Positions 1 to 5,832 of a DNA stretch of 10,250 nucleotides are shown here, piece after piece (position 1 is the first letter of the stretch; the number at the start of each line of letters is the position of its first letter). The notes under the pieces were generated by a model, which saw only the letters and a list, made by a program, of their open reading frames with translations, had not been told where the DNA came from and searched no databases. The stretch is taken from contig JAEZMB010000303.1 of NCBI GenBank assembly GCA_023435825.1, positions 1 through 10,250 of the forward strand. The letters are read 5' to 3'. A program made the position numbers and the translations under genes. Source of the DNA: Pseudomonadota bacterium (lineage in GTDB: Bacteria; Desulfobacterota; Desulfovibrionia; Desulfovibrionales; Desulfovibrionaceae).

Positions 1-15
1 CGGCGCGCCCCCGCC

Positions 16-71
16 GGCCCCCCTCCGCGGGGGGCCTGAGCCCCCCAGCCCCCCCAAATGGTTTGAGGGGG
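16..71. other. G/C-run hairpin cluster upstream of tag
   Basis: Three potential hairpins can be drawn here. Arms GGCCCCCC (16-23) and GGGGGGCC (29-36) form a perfect 8-bp stem with a 5-nt loop. The same G-run with its next C (29-35) can instead pair with GCCCCCC (40-46) around a 4-nt loop. A third hairpin pairs 49-58 with 62-71 around TGG, with one C-A mismatch. The first two exclude each other. No T-tract follows on either strand, so a classical intrinsic terminator is not supported. It may mark the end of an upstream gene outside the window, or be GC-rich intergenic repeat material. Positions 72-165 show nothing firm except a palindrome GCCCATGGGC (79-88), part of which recurs as ATGGGC at 101-106. 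Confidence 0.4.
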
Positions 72-152
72 CAGTCATGCCCATGGGCTACTAGAAAATC
101 ATGGGCGCGTGCGGGGCGCGAGCATTGTTTGCTTTTCGCCCTGTTCCCGACA

Positions 153-157
153 AAGGA
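153..157 (+). promoter_or_regulatory. Ribosome binding site that decides the tag start
   Basis: AAGGA lies 8 nt before the ATG at 166. Two other in-frame starts exist. The ATG at 160 would leave only 2 nt of spacing, and a GTG at 109 would add 19 residues with no resemblance to the Tag family. The site therefore favours the start at 166. Confidence 0.6.
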
Positions 158-165
158 CAATGAGG

Positions 166-756
166 ATGCATGTGGACGTTGCCGACAAGCCTCGGTGTCC
201 CTGGTGCGGGGAGCTGCCGCTGTACGTGCGCTACCATGACGAGGAATGGGGCGCGCCGCTCCATGACGACCGGGCGCTGTTTGAACTGCTCATCCTCGAA
301 GGGGCCCAGGCCGGTCTGTCGTGGCTCACGGTGCTCAAACGCCGGGAAGGCTACCGCGCGGCCTACCAGGGCTTCGATCCGGCCCGCATCGCCGCCTACG
401 GCCCGGCCGATCAGGCCCGGCTCCTGGCCGATGCCGGCATCATCCGCAACAAGGCCAAGGTGGCGGCGTCCGTGAAAAACGCCCAGGCGTTTCTGGCCGT
501 GCAGGAGGCCTTTGGCTCTTTCGACGCCTACCTCTGGGGCTTTACGGACGGCAAACCGGTCATCGGCGGCTGGGACGACATCAAGCAGGTTCCGGCCGTG
601 ACGCCCCTGGCCGAAACCCTGAGCCGCGATCTCAAGAAGCGCGGCTTCGGCTTTGTCGGCCCCACCATCGTCTACGCCTTTCTCCAGGCCGCCGGACTGG
701 TCAACGACCACCTGCGCGGCTGCTTCCGTTTCCGGGAGCTGACCGGGGAGGTCTAA
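166..756 (+). CDS. tag: DNA-3-methyladenine glycosylase I (Tag)
   Basis: Base-excision repair enzyme that removes 3-methyladenine from alkylated DNA, leaving an abasic site; cytoplasmic. At 196 residues it is close to the usual family length (about 187 in E. coli). Family landmarks are all visible: the zinc-snap ligands Cys11, His24, His182 and Cys186, with C11-H24 spacing of 13 as in E. coli C4-H17; the YHDEEWG block (residues 23-29); and the base-pocket segment LEGAQAGLSW (44-53) with Glu45 at the position of E. coli Glu38. LKKRGFGFVGPT and LVNDHLRGC near the C-terminus are also typical. The start at 166 is set by AAGGA 8 nt upstream and by alignment of the first Cys. It is first in a short plus-strand group; the DUF488 gene begins 3 nt after its stop. 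Nothing appears truncated. Identification rests on motif recall and is secure. Confidence 0.95.
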   Translation: MHVDVADKPRCPWCGELPLYVRYHDEEWGAPLHDDRALFELLILEGAQAGLSWLTVLKRREGYRAAYQGFDPARIAAYGPADQARLLADAGIIRNKAKVAASVKNAQAFLAVQEAFGSFDAYLWGFTDGKPVIGGWDDIKQVPAVTPLAETLSRDLKKRGFGFVGPTIVYAFLQAAGLVNDHLRGCFRFRELTGEV

Positions 757-759
757 GGG

Positions 760-1260
760 ATGGCCGCCAAGCCGCTGGCCCGTCCGCCCATCCATACCAT
801 CGGGCATGGCGGTCTGGAGCGGGTCGTGTTTTTAAGCCTGCTGGCCCGCCAGGGCGTCAACATGGTCATCGACGTGCGCAGTTCTCCGACGTCGCGCTAT
901 ATGCCGCAGTTTTCCAGGGAGCTCCTGGAGCCGTCGCTGGGGCTCTGGGGAGTGTCCTACGTGTATATGGGCCGGGAACTCGGCAGCCGGCCGGTTGGAA
1001 CGCCCATCGAGGCGGCGGTGTCCTTTGTGCGCGGCATCGAGCGGATCATGCAGTACTGGCGGCAGGCCTGGCGCTTGACCCTGCTGTGCGCCGAGGAAGA
1101 CCCCAGGCGCTGCTGTCGGGCCGGTCGCATCGCCCCGGAACTGTTGGCCCGGGGCGCGCGCGTGGTCCACATCCGGGGCGACGGCCGCCTGGAACCGCAT
1201 ACGCCGGCCTGGAACGATTTTGCCCTGGCCTGTCCCCTGCACGACAGGGATTGCCAATAG
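760..1260 (+). CDS. DUF488-family protein
   Basis: A 166-residue protein of the DUF488 family, whose biochemical role is not established. Visible signature blocks are TIGHGG (13-18), the IDVRSSPTSRYMPQF segment (37-51), GVSYVYMGRELGSRPVG (64-80), LLCAEEDPRRCCR (108-120) and VVHI near residue 135. In most members I know, the last cysteine block reads C-H-R; here it is C118-C119-R120, so the usual His is a Cys. The ATG at 760 follows the tag stop by 3 nt, with GGGGAGG at 745-751 as a ribosome site inside the end of tag, so the two are very probably translated from one message. That pairing hints at a stress or nucleic-acid context, but this is only guilt by association. The family call is firm and the function unknown. 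Confidence 0.85.
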   Translation: MAAKPLARPPIHTIGHGGLERVVFLSLLARQGVNMVIDVRSSPTSRYMPQFSRELLEPSLGLWGVSYVYMGRELGSRPVGTPIEAAVSFVRGIERIMQYWRQAWRLTLLCAEEDPRRCCRAGRIAPELLARGARVVHIRGDGRLEPHTPAWNDFALACPLHDRDCQ

Positions 1261-1290
1261 ATCGGCCCATGGACAACGCCGGTCATAAAC

Positions 1291-1296
1291 AAGGAG
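1291..1296 (+). promoter_or_regulatory. Strong ribosome binding site for the 78-residue gene
   Basis: AAGGAG stands 7 nt before the GTG at 1304. It is the main reason to accept the following small reading frame as a gene and to choose GTG as its start. Confidence 0.6.
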
Positions 1297-1303
1297 AAAA
1301 AAC

Positions 1304-1540
1304 GTGTCGCAGGAGTGGGTGACGGTATCGAGTTTTGTGGCCCCGCCGCAGCCCGAGGCAGGCTTTGACGCCATTGTGGCGGCCGATGTGGCCCGCTGGC
1401 ACGAAGAAGCCCAAGGCGCCGGCCTTGATCCCAAGGCCCATGTGCGCCTGTCGCGCCAGGACGGCGAGGTGGCGGTGGAAATCAGCCCCGAACTCGACGC
1501 GGCCTTCACCCCGGTGCAGACCCTGTGGCGGGCGGAGTAG
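1304..1540 (+). CDS. Small hypothetical protein, 78 residues
   Basis: I do not recognise this protein. It starts with GTG behind a near-ideal AAGGAG site and ends with TAG. The product is acidic and soluble-looking, with no cysteine, signal peptide or membrane segment. It has a short Pro/Ala stretch (residues 11-20), a likely helix around residues 21-39 (DAIVAADVARWHEEAQGAG), and a likely beta-hairpin around 45-60 (HVRLSRQDGEVAVEIS). It lies 43 nt after the DUF488 gene on the same strand and is probably the last gene of that unit. It could be a lineage-specific accessory protein; no function can be given. The strong ribosome site and G/C-rich third positions argue that it is real. Confidence 0.6.
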   Translation: MSQEWVTVSSFVAPPQPEAGFDAIVAADVARWHEEAQGAGLDPKAHVRLSRQDGEVAVEISPELDAAFTPVQTLWRAE

Positions 1541-1580
1541 GCCGGCCAGTCAGCCGGTCAGTCACGCCGACGATGCCCAA

Positions 1581-1706
1581 GGCCGACAAGTGACGCCCGC
1601 CCTGCCTCGGCGACCCAATCGAGGTCGGTCAGTCGCGGCTTCCGGCCGACCGGCGATGCCCGCCCTGCTCGGGCGGTCGAATCGCGATCGGTCAGTCGAG
1701 GATATG
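1581..1706. repeat. 63-bp imperfect tandem repeat, two units
   Basis: Units 1581-1643 and 1644-1706 are direct repeats with a 63-nt period. Both begin GGCCGAC, and a 47-nt core (1592-1638 against 1655-1701) matches at 37 of 47 positions by hand alignment. CGGTCAGTC occurs at 1626-1634 and 1689-1697, with a further copy at 1555-1563 suggesting a decayed third unit. The period is a multiple of three. Read on the minus strand, each unit is open in one frame and gives a peptide of the form RLTDxDxxAxAGRASxVG. That frame is not the ywbE frame and has no visible start of its own. The second unit runs over the ywbE stop codon. It fills the convergent gap between the 78-residue gene and ywbE. Confidence 0.75.
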
Positions 1707-1889
1707 ATGCACCCGGCCGACCTGGCCGTCGGTCAGCCGCACCTTGATGCCCCGGGTGTGGACCGGAGCCTTGGTGAGCAGGTCGCGCACCACGCCTTCG
1801 GTCAGCGTCCCGGTGCGCTGATCCTTCTTGAGCACGATGGCCACGCGCTGCCCGGGCCGGATGTTCTCGCGGCGGGTGGGGTCGCTCAC
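1692..1889 (-). CDS. ywbE: YwbE-family (DUF2196) small protein
   Basis: A 65-residue protein matching the DUF2196 / B. subtilis YwbE family in full length and pattern: an N-terminal ENIRPGQRVAIVLKKDQRTG block (8-27), LTEGVVRDLLT (29-39), and the C-terminal GIKVRLTDGQVGRVHHI (47-63). The fold is probably a small beta-barrel, judging from the alternating hydrophobic strands; the cellular role is unknown. The GTG start at 1889 overlaps the methyltransferase TGA as GTGA, with GGAGG 4 nt upstream, so translation is very likely coupled to that gene. The stop codon lies within a 63-bp tandem repeat unit. The family call is strong; no function can be assigned. Confidence 0.88.
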   Translation of the reverse strand: MSDPTRRENIRPGQRVAIVLKKDQRTGTLTEGVVRDLLTKAPVHTRGIKVRLTDGQVGRVHHILD

Positions 1890-2581
1890 AACCCCTCCGC
1901 CGGCACGAAGCGCAGGAACTTGCGCGGCTTTTCATAGCCCTCGGCCATGGGCGAGATGGGTTCCATGCGCCAGCGCGGGGCCAGGAAATCGCGCACGTAG
2001 TCGAGCAGCAGAAAATCGCCGCCACGAATGTAGCGCTCGGGATAGAGCCGGCCCAGGGCCTCGGGCGTGGTCCCCAGCTCCTTGCGAATCCAGTAGATTT
2101 TCTGCACCGACACGATGAGTTCCCGGTCCGAGAGCCTTTCCAAGAAGGCCAGGGCCGGGGCCACCCGGTTTTCCACGATAAACGTCTTGCCGATAAATTC
2201 CACCAGCATGGCGATGTCGAACTTGCGGCCAAGCAGCGCGCAGGCCGGGTCGTCGATGTCATGGCAGGCAAAGTCCACGCCATCGAGACCGAAATGCCGT
2301 TGCAGCAGCCGGCAGCCTTCCAGCACCTTGGGTTCGCGGTCCACGCCGGTCACGGCCGCCGCGCCTTGCCTTCTGGCCTGGAAGGTGAAGAAACCGAAGT
2401 TGCAGCCGAGATCGACCACGGAGCGGCCGGCAAAATCGATGCGGCCGAAGTCGTCAAGAATGTCCTGGTCGATATGTTCCTTGCCCGGCACGAGGACGGA
2501 GAAATCCGCGTCATAGACCGTGCGGTAACGATGCTGGGGCTCGATGGCCTGGGCCAGGGACAGGAATTGGGCAAGGGGCAT
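1886..2581 (-). CDS. Class I SAM-dependent methyltransferase
   Basis: A 231-residue soluble protein with a Rossmann methyltransferase core. The SAM-binding motif I is VVDLGCNFGFFTF (55-67), with Asp57, Gly59 and Gly63. The next strand ends in TGVDREP (78-84), where Asp81 should bind the SAM ribose. About 54 residues precede motif I, including PGKEHIDQDILDDFG (32-46). The C-terminal third has many aromatic residues and may form the substrate cap. The substrate cannot be read from the sequence; protein, tRNA, lipid or small-molecule targets all remain possible. The ATG at 2581 has GGAG 5 nt upstream. The gene begins 52 nt after uvrC on the same strand and overlaps ywbE by 4 nt. A weak promoter-like pair sits in the gap behind uvrC, so it may also be transcribed on its own. 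Confidence 0.8.
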   Translation of the reverse strand: MPLAQFLSLAQAIEPQHRYRTVYDADFSVLVPGKEHIDQDILDDFGRIDFAGRSVVDLGCNFGFFTFQARRQGAAAVTGVDREPKVLEGCRLLQRHFGLDGVDFACHDIDDPACALLGRKFDIAMLVEFIGKTFIVENRVAPALAFLERLSDRELIVSVQKIYWIRKELGTTPEALGRLYPERYIRGGDFLLLDYVRDFLAPRWRMEPISPMAEGYEKPRKFLRFVPAEGL

Positions 2582-2608
2582 GGCGTCTCCGGATAAAATG
2601 GATTGACT

Positions 2609-2637
2609 ATTTTGCCAGATGCCGGGGCAATGATCAA
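2609..2637 (-). promoter_or_regulatory. Possible sigma70-type promoter for methyltransferase-ywbE
   Basis: On the minus strand, TTGATC (2637-2632) and CAAAAT (2614-2609) are separated by exactly 17 nt and each matches the sigma70 consensus at 4 of 6 positions. The pair overlaps the end of uvrC and lies in an A/T-richer patch that stands out from the surrounding GC-rich DNA, 28 nt before the methyltransferase ATG. This is a pattern match only. Confidence 0.3.
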
Positions 2638-4712
2638 TCCGAAAGCGCTTGCAGGGCCGCAACCACCTGGCCGGCCCGGGCCGCCCCAAGGCCCGTGCGC
2701 TCCCGCACGGCTTCCACCGAGGCCGCCCGCATGGCCGCCGTGGAGCCAAAGGCCTCCCACAACAACCTGGCCGTCTTGGGGCCGATGCCCGGCAGGGCCA
2801 GCAGATCGCTTCGAAGGCCCGTCTTCTTGCGGGCCAGCCGTTGCCGGCCGATGGAATAGTCGTGCACCGTATCCCGCACCCGTTGCAGGAACAGCAGTTC
2901 CGGCGACCCCGGCCGCAGCCCGAGTGGATTCTTGCGGCCCGGCACGAAAATGACGTCTTCCATTTCGTTCTGGGAGCGCCGGTCCCCTTTGGCGATGGAG
3001 GCCAGGGCAAAGGCCCCGCCGGCGCCGGCTTGGCCAAGGGCGCGTTCCACGGCCGCGAGTTGCCCCTTGCCGCCGTCGATGAGGAGCAAATCCGGCCAGG
3101 GCGGCCCGGCCTCGGCCCGTTTGGCGGCAAAGGCGGCCAGGGCCAGATAGTCGTCGGAGGACCCCTCGGCCTCGGCAAAGCCGTAACTGCGGTAGTCGCT
3201 TTTCTTGGGTGCGCCCTCCTCGAAGACCACCAGCCCCACGCGCACGCCCTTGCCGCCCAGGTGCGACACGTCCACGGCCTCGATGCGGGAAAGGCGCGGC
3301 AGGCCAAAGGCCTTGGCCAGGGCCGGCAGCACGTCGCGTTCGGCTGCCTTGGCCGCTTCCTCGGCGGCCCGGGCGGCGTTGGCCTCGGCCATGACCAGGA
3401 GCTTGCGCTCCTCGCGGCCACGCGGCGGCCCCAGGCGCAGCGCCCCGCCCCGGCGCTCTTCCAGGATTTCGGCCAGAGCCAGGCTGTCGGCCACGGCGTC
3501 GCCGGCCTCGTCGACATTGGGGGGCGCGTTCAGGCTCTCCGCCGGGTCCGCGCCGTTATCCTGCCGGCCATCGGCCAGGAGTATCGCCGTCAGGGCGCTT
3601 GCGTCGTCTTCGGCCGGACTCGCCTCGGCAAGACCGATGGCCGGGGAATCGCCCGACGGCTCCCGCCCGTCGGCCGGCGCGGGGCCGGTCCTTTCCGCCC
3701 CGGCCGAAGCCGGATCGGCCGTCTCGGCCAACGCTCCGCTCCCGGCGGCTTCGGCTGTCGCCAGGACGTCGGGCACGACGATGCGCGGCGGAATGAAGCT
3801 CTCGGGCCGGTAAAACTGGAGCATGGCCGTGACGGCCGCGCCCCGGGCCTCCTCGGCCGTTACACCCGGAAAGAAGAATGTCTTGCGGTCCAGCAGCCGG
3901 CCCTGGCGCACGAACAGCACGCAAAGCCCGACCCCGGTCGGCACGGCGGCCAACCCCACCACGTCGATGTCGATCAGGCGGGTCAAGACCGTGGCCTGCC
4001 CTTCCACGGTTTTTTTCATGGCCCGCAGCAGATCGCGCAGTCCGGCCGCCTTCTCGAAGGCCAGTTCCTCGGCCGCCTGCTCCATCTCGCGTTCGACAGC
4101 GCGCAGCACCTCGGCCGAGCGGCCGGTCAAAAAGGCTTCCACCCGCCGCACCAGGGCGGCGTATTCCCCGGGGTCCACGGCCAGCACGCACGGGGCCAGG
4201 CACTGGCCGATGGCGTGGTACAGGCAGGGCCGCACCCGGTTGGCCATGGCCCGGTCGCCGCATTTGCGCAGGGGAAAGGCCCGGCCAAGCTCCTTCCAGG
4301 TGGCCCTGGCGGCGGCGGCCGAGGTGAAGGGTCCGAAATAGGCCGCGCCGTCGCGCTCCACCCGGCGGGTGAAGGCCAGCCGGGGAAAGGGCGAGCGCTT
4401 GTCGAGCTTGAAAAGAATGTAGTTTTTATCGTCCTTGAGGACGATGTTGTAGCGCGGGCGGTGCTTTTTGATCAGGCTCGATTCGAGGAGCAGGGCCTCT
4501 TTTTCCGAGGCGGTCAAGAGCACGTCCACGCCCTCGACCTTGGCCACCAGGGCGGCGGTCTTGACGGTCAGCCCGGCGTCGTTGCGAAAGTAGGAGGAAA
4601 GGCGGGAACGCAGGTTTTTCGCCTTGCCGACGTAGAGAATTTTGCCGCGCGCCCCCTTCATTAGGTAAACGCCCGGAGACATGGGAAAATTTTTCGGTTC
4701 AAAGGTGAACAT
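2634..4712 (-). CDS. uvrC: Excinuclease ABC subunit C (UvrC)
   Basis: Dual-incision nuclease of nucleotide excision repair, acting with UvrA and UvrB on bulky DNA lesions. The GIY-YIG nuclease domain spans about residues 11-90 (G14-V-Y16, Y27-V-G29, Arg37, Glu77). Four cysteines at 151, 163, 171 and 175 have the 12/8/4 spacing of the E. coli UvrC iron-sulfur ligands. The UvrB-contacting UVR motif is at about 203-237. The RNase H-like nuclease carries Asp481 (VDVSHLGG), Asp546 (IDGGKGQ) and His617. A helix-hairpin-helix lies around 637-656 (LLALPGIGPKTARLL). At 692 residues it exceeds the usual 600 or so because of an Ala/Asp/Glu/Gly/Pro-rich insert at roughly 318-415. No clear ribosome site precedes the ATG at 4712; an ATG at codon 11 would cut into the GIY-YIG fold and is less likely. 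It is first in a minus-strand unit with the methyltransferase and ywbE. Confidence 0.96.
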   Translation of the reverse strand: MFTFEPKNFPMSPGVYLMKGARGKILYVGKAKNLRSRLSSYFRNDAGLTVKTAALVAKVEGVDVLLTASEKEALLLESSLIKKHRPRYNIVLKDDKNYILFKLDKRSPFPRLAFTRRVERDGAAYFGPFTSAAAARATWKELGRAFPLRKCGDRAMANRVRPCLYHAIGQCLAPCVLAVDPGEYAALVRRVEAFLTGRSAEVLRAVEREMEQAAEELAFEKAAGLRDLLRAMKKTVEGQATVLTRLIDIDVVGLAAVPTGVGLCVLFVRQGRLLDRKTFFFPGVTAEEARGAAVTAMLQFYRPESFIPPRIVVPDVLATAEAAGSGALAETADPASAGAERTGPAPADGREPSGDSPAIGLAEASPAEDDASALTAILLADGRQDNGADPAESLNAPPNVDEAGDAVADSLALAEILEERRGGALRLGPPRGREERKLLVMAEANAARAAEEAAKAAERDVLPALAKAFGLPRLSRIEAVDVSHLGGKGVRVGLVVFEEGAPKKSDYRSYGFAEAEGSSDDYLALAAFAAKRAEAGPPWPDLLLIDGGKGQLAAVERALGQAGAGGAFALASIAKGDRRSQNEMEDVIFVPGRKNPLGLRPGSPELLFLQRVRDTVHDYSIGRQRLARKKTGLRSDLLALPGIGPKTARLLWEAFGSTAAMRAASVEAVRERTGLGAARAGQVVAALQALSD

Positions 4713-4827
4713 GGCTGCCCATGGTAGCCTGCCGTCCCCGTTGCCTCAAGCCCTTTGGCGTCAAGTTGTCGCCTGCCTGCTAAGGCTCCCTTGCTCTTGG
4801 ACAAAGACGCGTGTAAGCAGAACGGAC

Positions 4828-5319
4828 ATGGACACGACGCGCCCCGGACGGGTTTCGGTCATCGGCTCGGGTCAGTGCGACGCCGCCCAGTACGAGACGG
4901 CTCGACGGGTGGGTGAACTCGCGGCCAGGGCCGGGTACGAAATCGTGTGCGGCGGCCTGGGCGGGGTGATGACCGCCGTCTGCCAGGGAGCCAGGGAAGC
5001 CGGCGGTCGCACCATCGGCATCCTGCCGGGCGACGACGCCCGAGCGGCCAACCCTTACGTGGACGTGCCGGTGGCCACGGGCCTGGGCATCGCCCGCAAC
5101 GTGCTGGTGATCCAAAACGGCGACGCCGTCATCGCCGTGGCCGGGGGAGCCGGCACCCTTTCGGAAATCGGCGTGGCGCTCAAGCTGGGCCGGCCGGTGG
5201 CGGCCCTGGGACGCTTCGGCGGCATCGAGGGCGTGCGCGCCGTGTCGAGTCCCGAGGAAGCGCTGGTGTTCGTGGCGTCCCATCTCGTAAGAAACAAGGA
5301 TCGCGCGGAGTCGTCTTGA
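4828..5319 (+). CDS. LOG / TIGR00725-like Rossmann protein
   Basis: A 163-residue single-domain Rossmann protein of the SLOG superfamily, most like the TIGR00725 (DprA/LOG-related) group. Visible blocks are the first strand and glycine loop VSVIGSG (9-15), IVCGGLGGVMTAVCQGA (39-55), TIGILPG (62-68), GLGIARN (85-91) and AGGAGTLSEIGVALKLGRPV (105-124). The last block matches the PGGxGTxxE phosphate-binding motif except that the Pro is Ala. True LOG enzymes release cytokinin bases from nucleotide monophosphates; whether this shorter relative does so is not known, though a nucleotide-type ligand is likely. The ATG at 4828 immediately precedes the conserved first strand and removes 49 upstream codons that run back over the uvrC start. 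The ribosome site is weak (AAGCAG, 7 nt away). It is first in the five-gene plus unit, overlapping the HIT gene by 1 nt. Confidence 0.82.
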   Translation: MDTTRPGRVSVIGSGQCDAAQYETARRVGELAARAGYEIVCGGLGGVMTAVCQGAREAGGRTIGILPGDDARAANPYVDVPVATGLGIARNVLVIQNGDAVIAVAGGAGTLSEIGVALKLGRPVAALGRFGGIEGVRAVSSPEEALVFVASHLVRNKDRAESS

Positions 5320-5819
5320 TGGAAGTGTTGTGGGCGCCTTGGCGCATGGACTATATCCTGGGACCCAAACCCGACGGCTGCGTGTTCTGCCTGCCCGAGG
5401 AAACCGATAGCGACCGGGATCGCCTGGTTTTGGCCCGAGGGCGGCACGGCTTCGTCATCATGAATAAATTTCCCTACAATTCCGGCCATCTCATGGTCAC
5501 GCCTTTTCGCCACGTCAGCTGCATCACCCAGCTCACCGACGAAGAAAATGGGGAATTGACCCGGGGCATCGCCTATTGCACGCGGGTCATCGGCGAGTGC
5601 ATGCGGCCCCAGGGCATAAACATCGGCCTCAACCTGGGCGAGGCCGCCGGTTCGGGCATCGCCGCCCATATCCACTACCAGCTCGTTCCCCGCTGGAACG
5701 GCGACTCCTCGTTCATGGCCGTTTTTGGCGAAACCCGGGTGATGCCGGAATTGCTGCTGTCCACCTTTGATCGGCTCAAACCGTTTTTTTCGGATTACCA
5801 CGCAACCGTCACGTCGTGA
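5319..5819 (+). CDS. HIT-domain nucleotide hydrolase/phosphorylase-like protein
   Basis: A 166-residue histidine-triad protein. It opens with LWAPWRMDYI (4-13) and a Cys21-x-x-Cys24 pair (GCVFC), followed by NKFPYNSGHLMVTPFRHV (49-66), as in bacterial HIT proteins of the Rv2613c (diadenosine tetraphosphate phosphorylase) type. The active-site block is LNLGEAAGSGIAAHIHYQLVPRW (104-126), which holds His117-x-His119-x-Gln121. His119 should be the nucleophile; the third triad position is Gln, as in GalT and Ap4A phosphorylases, where Hint-type hydrolases have His. HIT enzymes act on nucleotide phosphoanhydride or phosphoramidate bonds; the substrate here is an inference. The ATG at 5319 overlaps the upstream stop as TGATG, with GGAG 8 nt before it, so translation is coupled to the LOG-like gene. 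Confidence 0.88.
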   Translation: MEVLWAPWRMDYILGPKPDGCVFCLPEETDSDRDRLVLARGRHGFVIMNKFPYNSGHLMVTPFRHVSCITQLTDEENGELTRGIAYCTRVIGECMRPQGINIGLNLGEAAGSGIAAHIHYQLVPRWNGDSSFMAVFGETRVMPELLLSTFDRLKPFFSDYHATVTS

Positions 5820-5820
5820 C

Positions 5821-5827
5821 AAGGAGG
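5821..5827 (+). promoter_or_regulatory. Strong ribosome binding site for the LapA-domain gene
   Basis: AAGGAGG is 5 nt before the ATG at 5833. It excludes the in-frame ATG at 5767, which would add 22 residues encoded inside the HIT gene. Confidence 0.65.
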
Positions 5828-5832
5828 CCTCG

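Noticed and set aside
1558..1691. Tandem repeat as a coding C-terminal repeat domain
   Set aside because: The frame that stays open is not in register with ywbE and has no independent start; reaching it would need a frameshift. It is kept as a repeat only.
1886..3517. A 543-codon minus-strand frame that would extend the methyltransferase upstream
   Set aside because: The upstream part is uvrC read out of frame (Pro/Arg/Trp-rich). The ATG at 2581 has a ribosome site and precedes the recognisable domain.
2649..4664. A 671-codon open frame on the plus strand opposite uvrC
   Set aside because: Every uvrC domain and catalytic residue reads on the minus strand. The antisense product is a Gly/Gln/His/Arg-rich translation without any domain, as expected when GC-rich codons are read backwards.
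4791..4819. TTGCTC and TAAGCA, 17 nt apart, as a promoter for the LOG-like gene
   Set aside because: Only 3 of 6 and 2 of 6 consensus matches, and transcription would begin at the start codon itself. Not better than chance.
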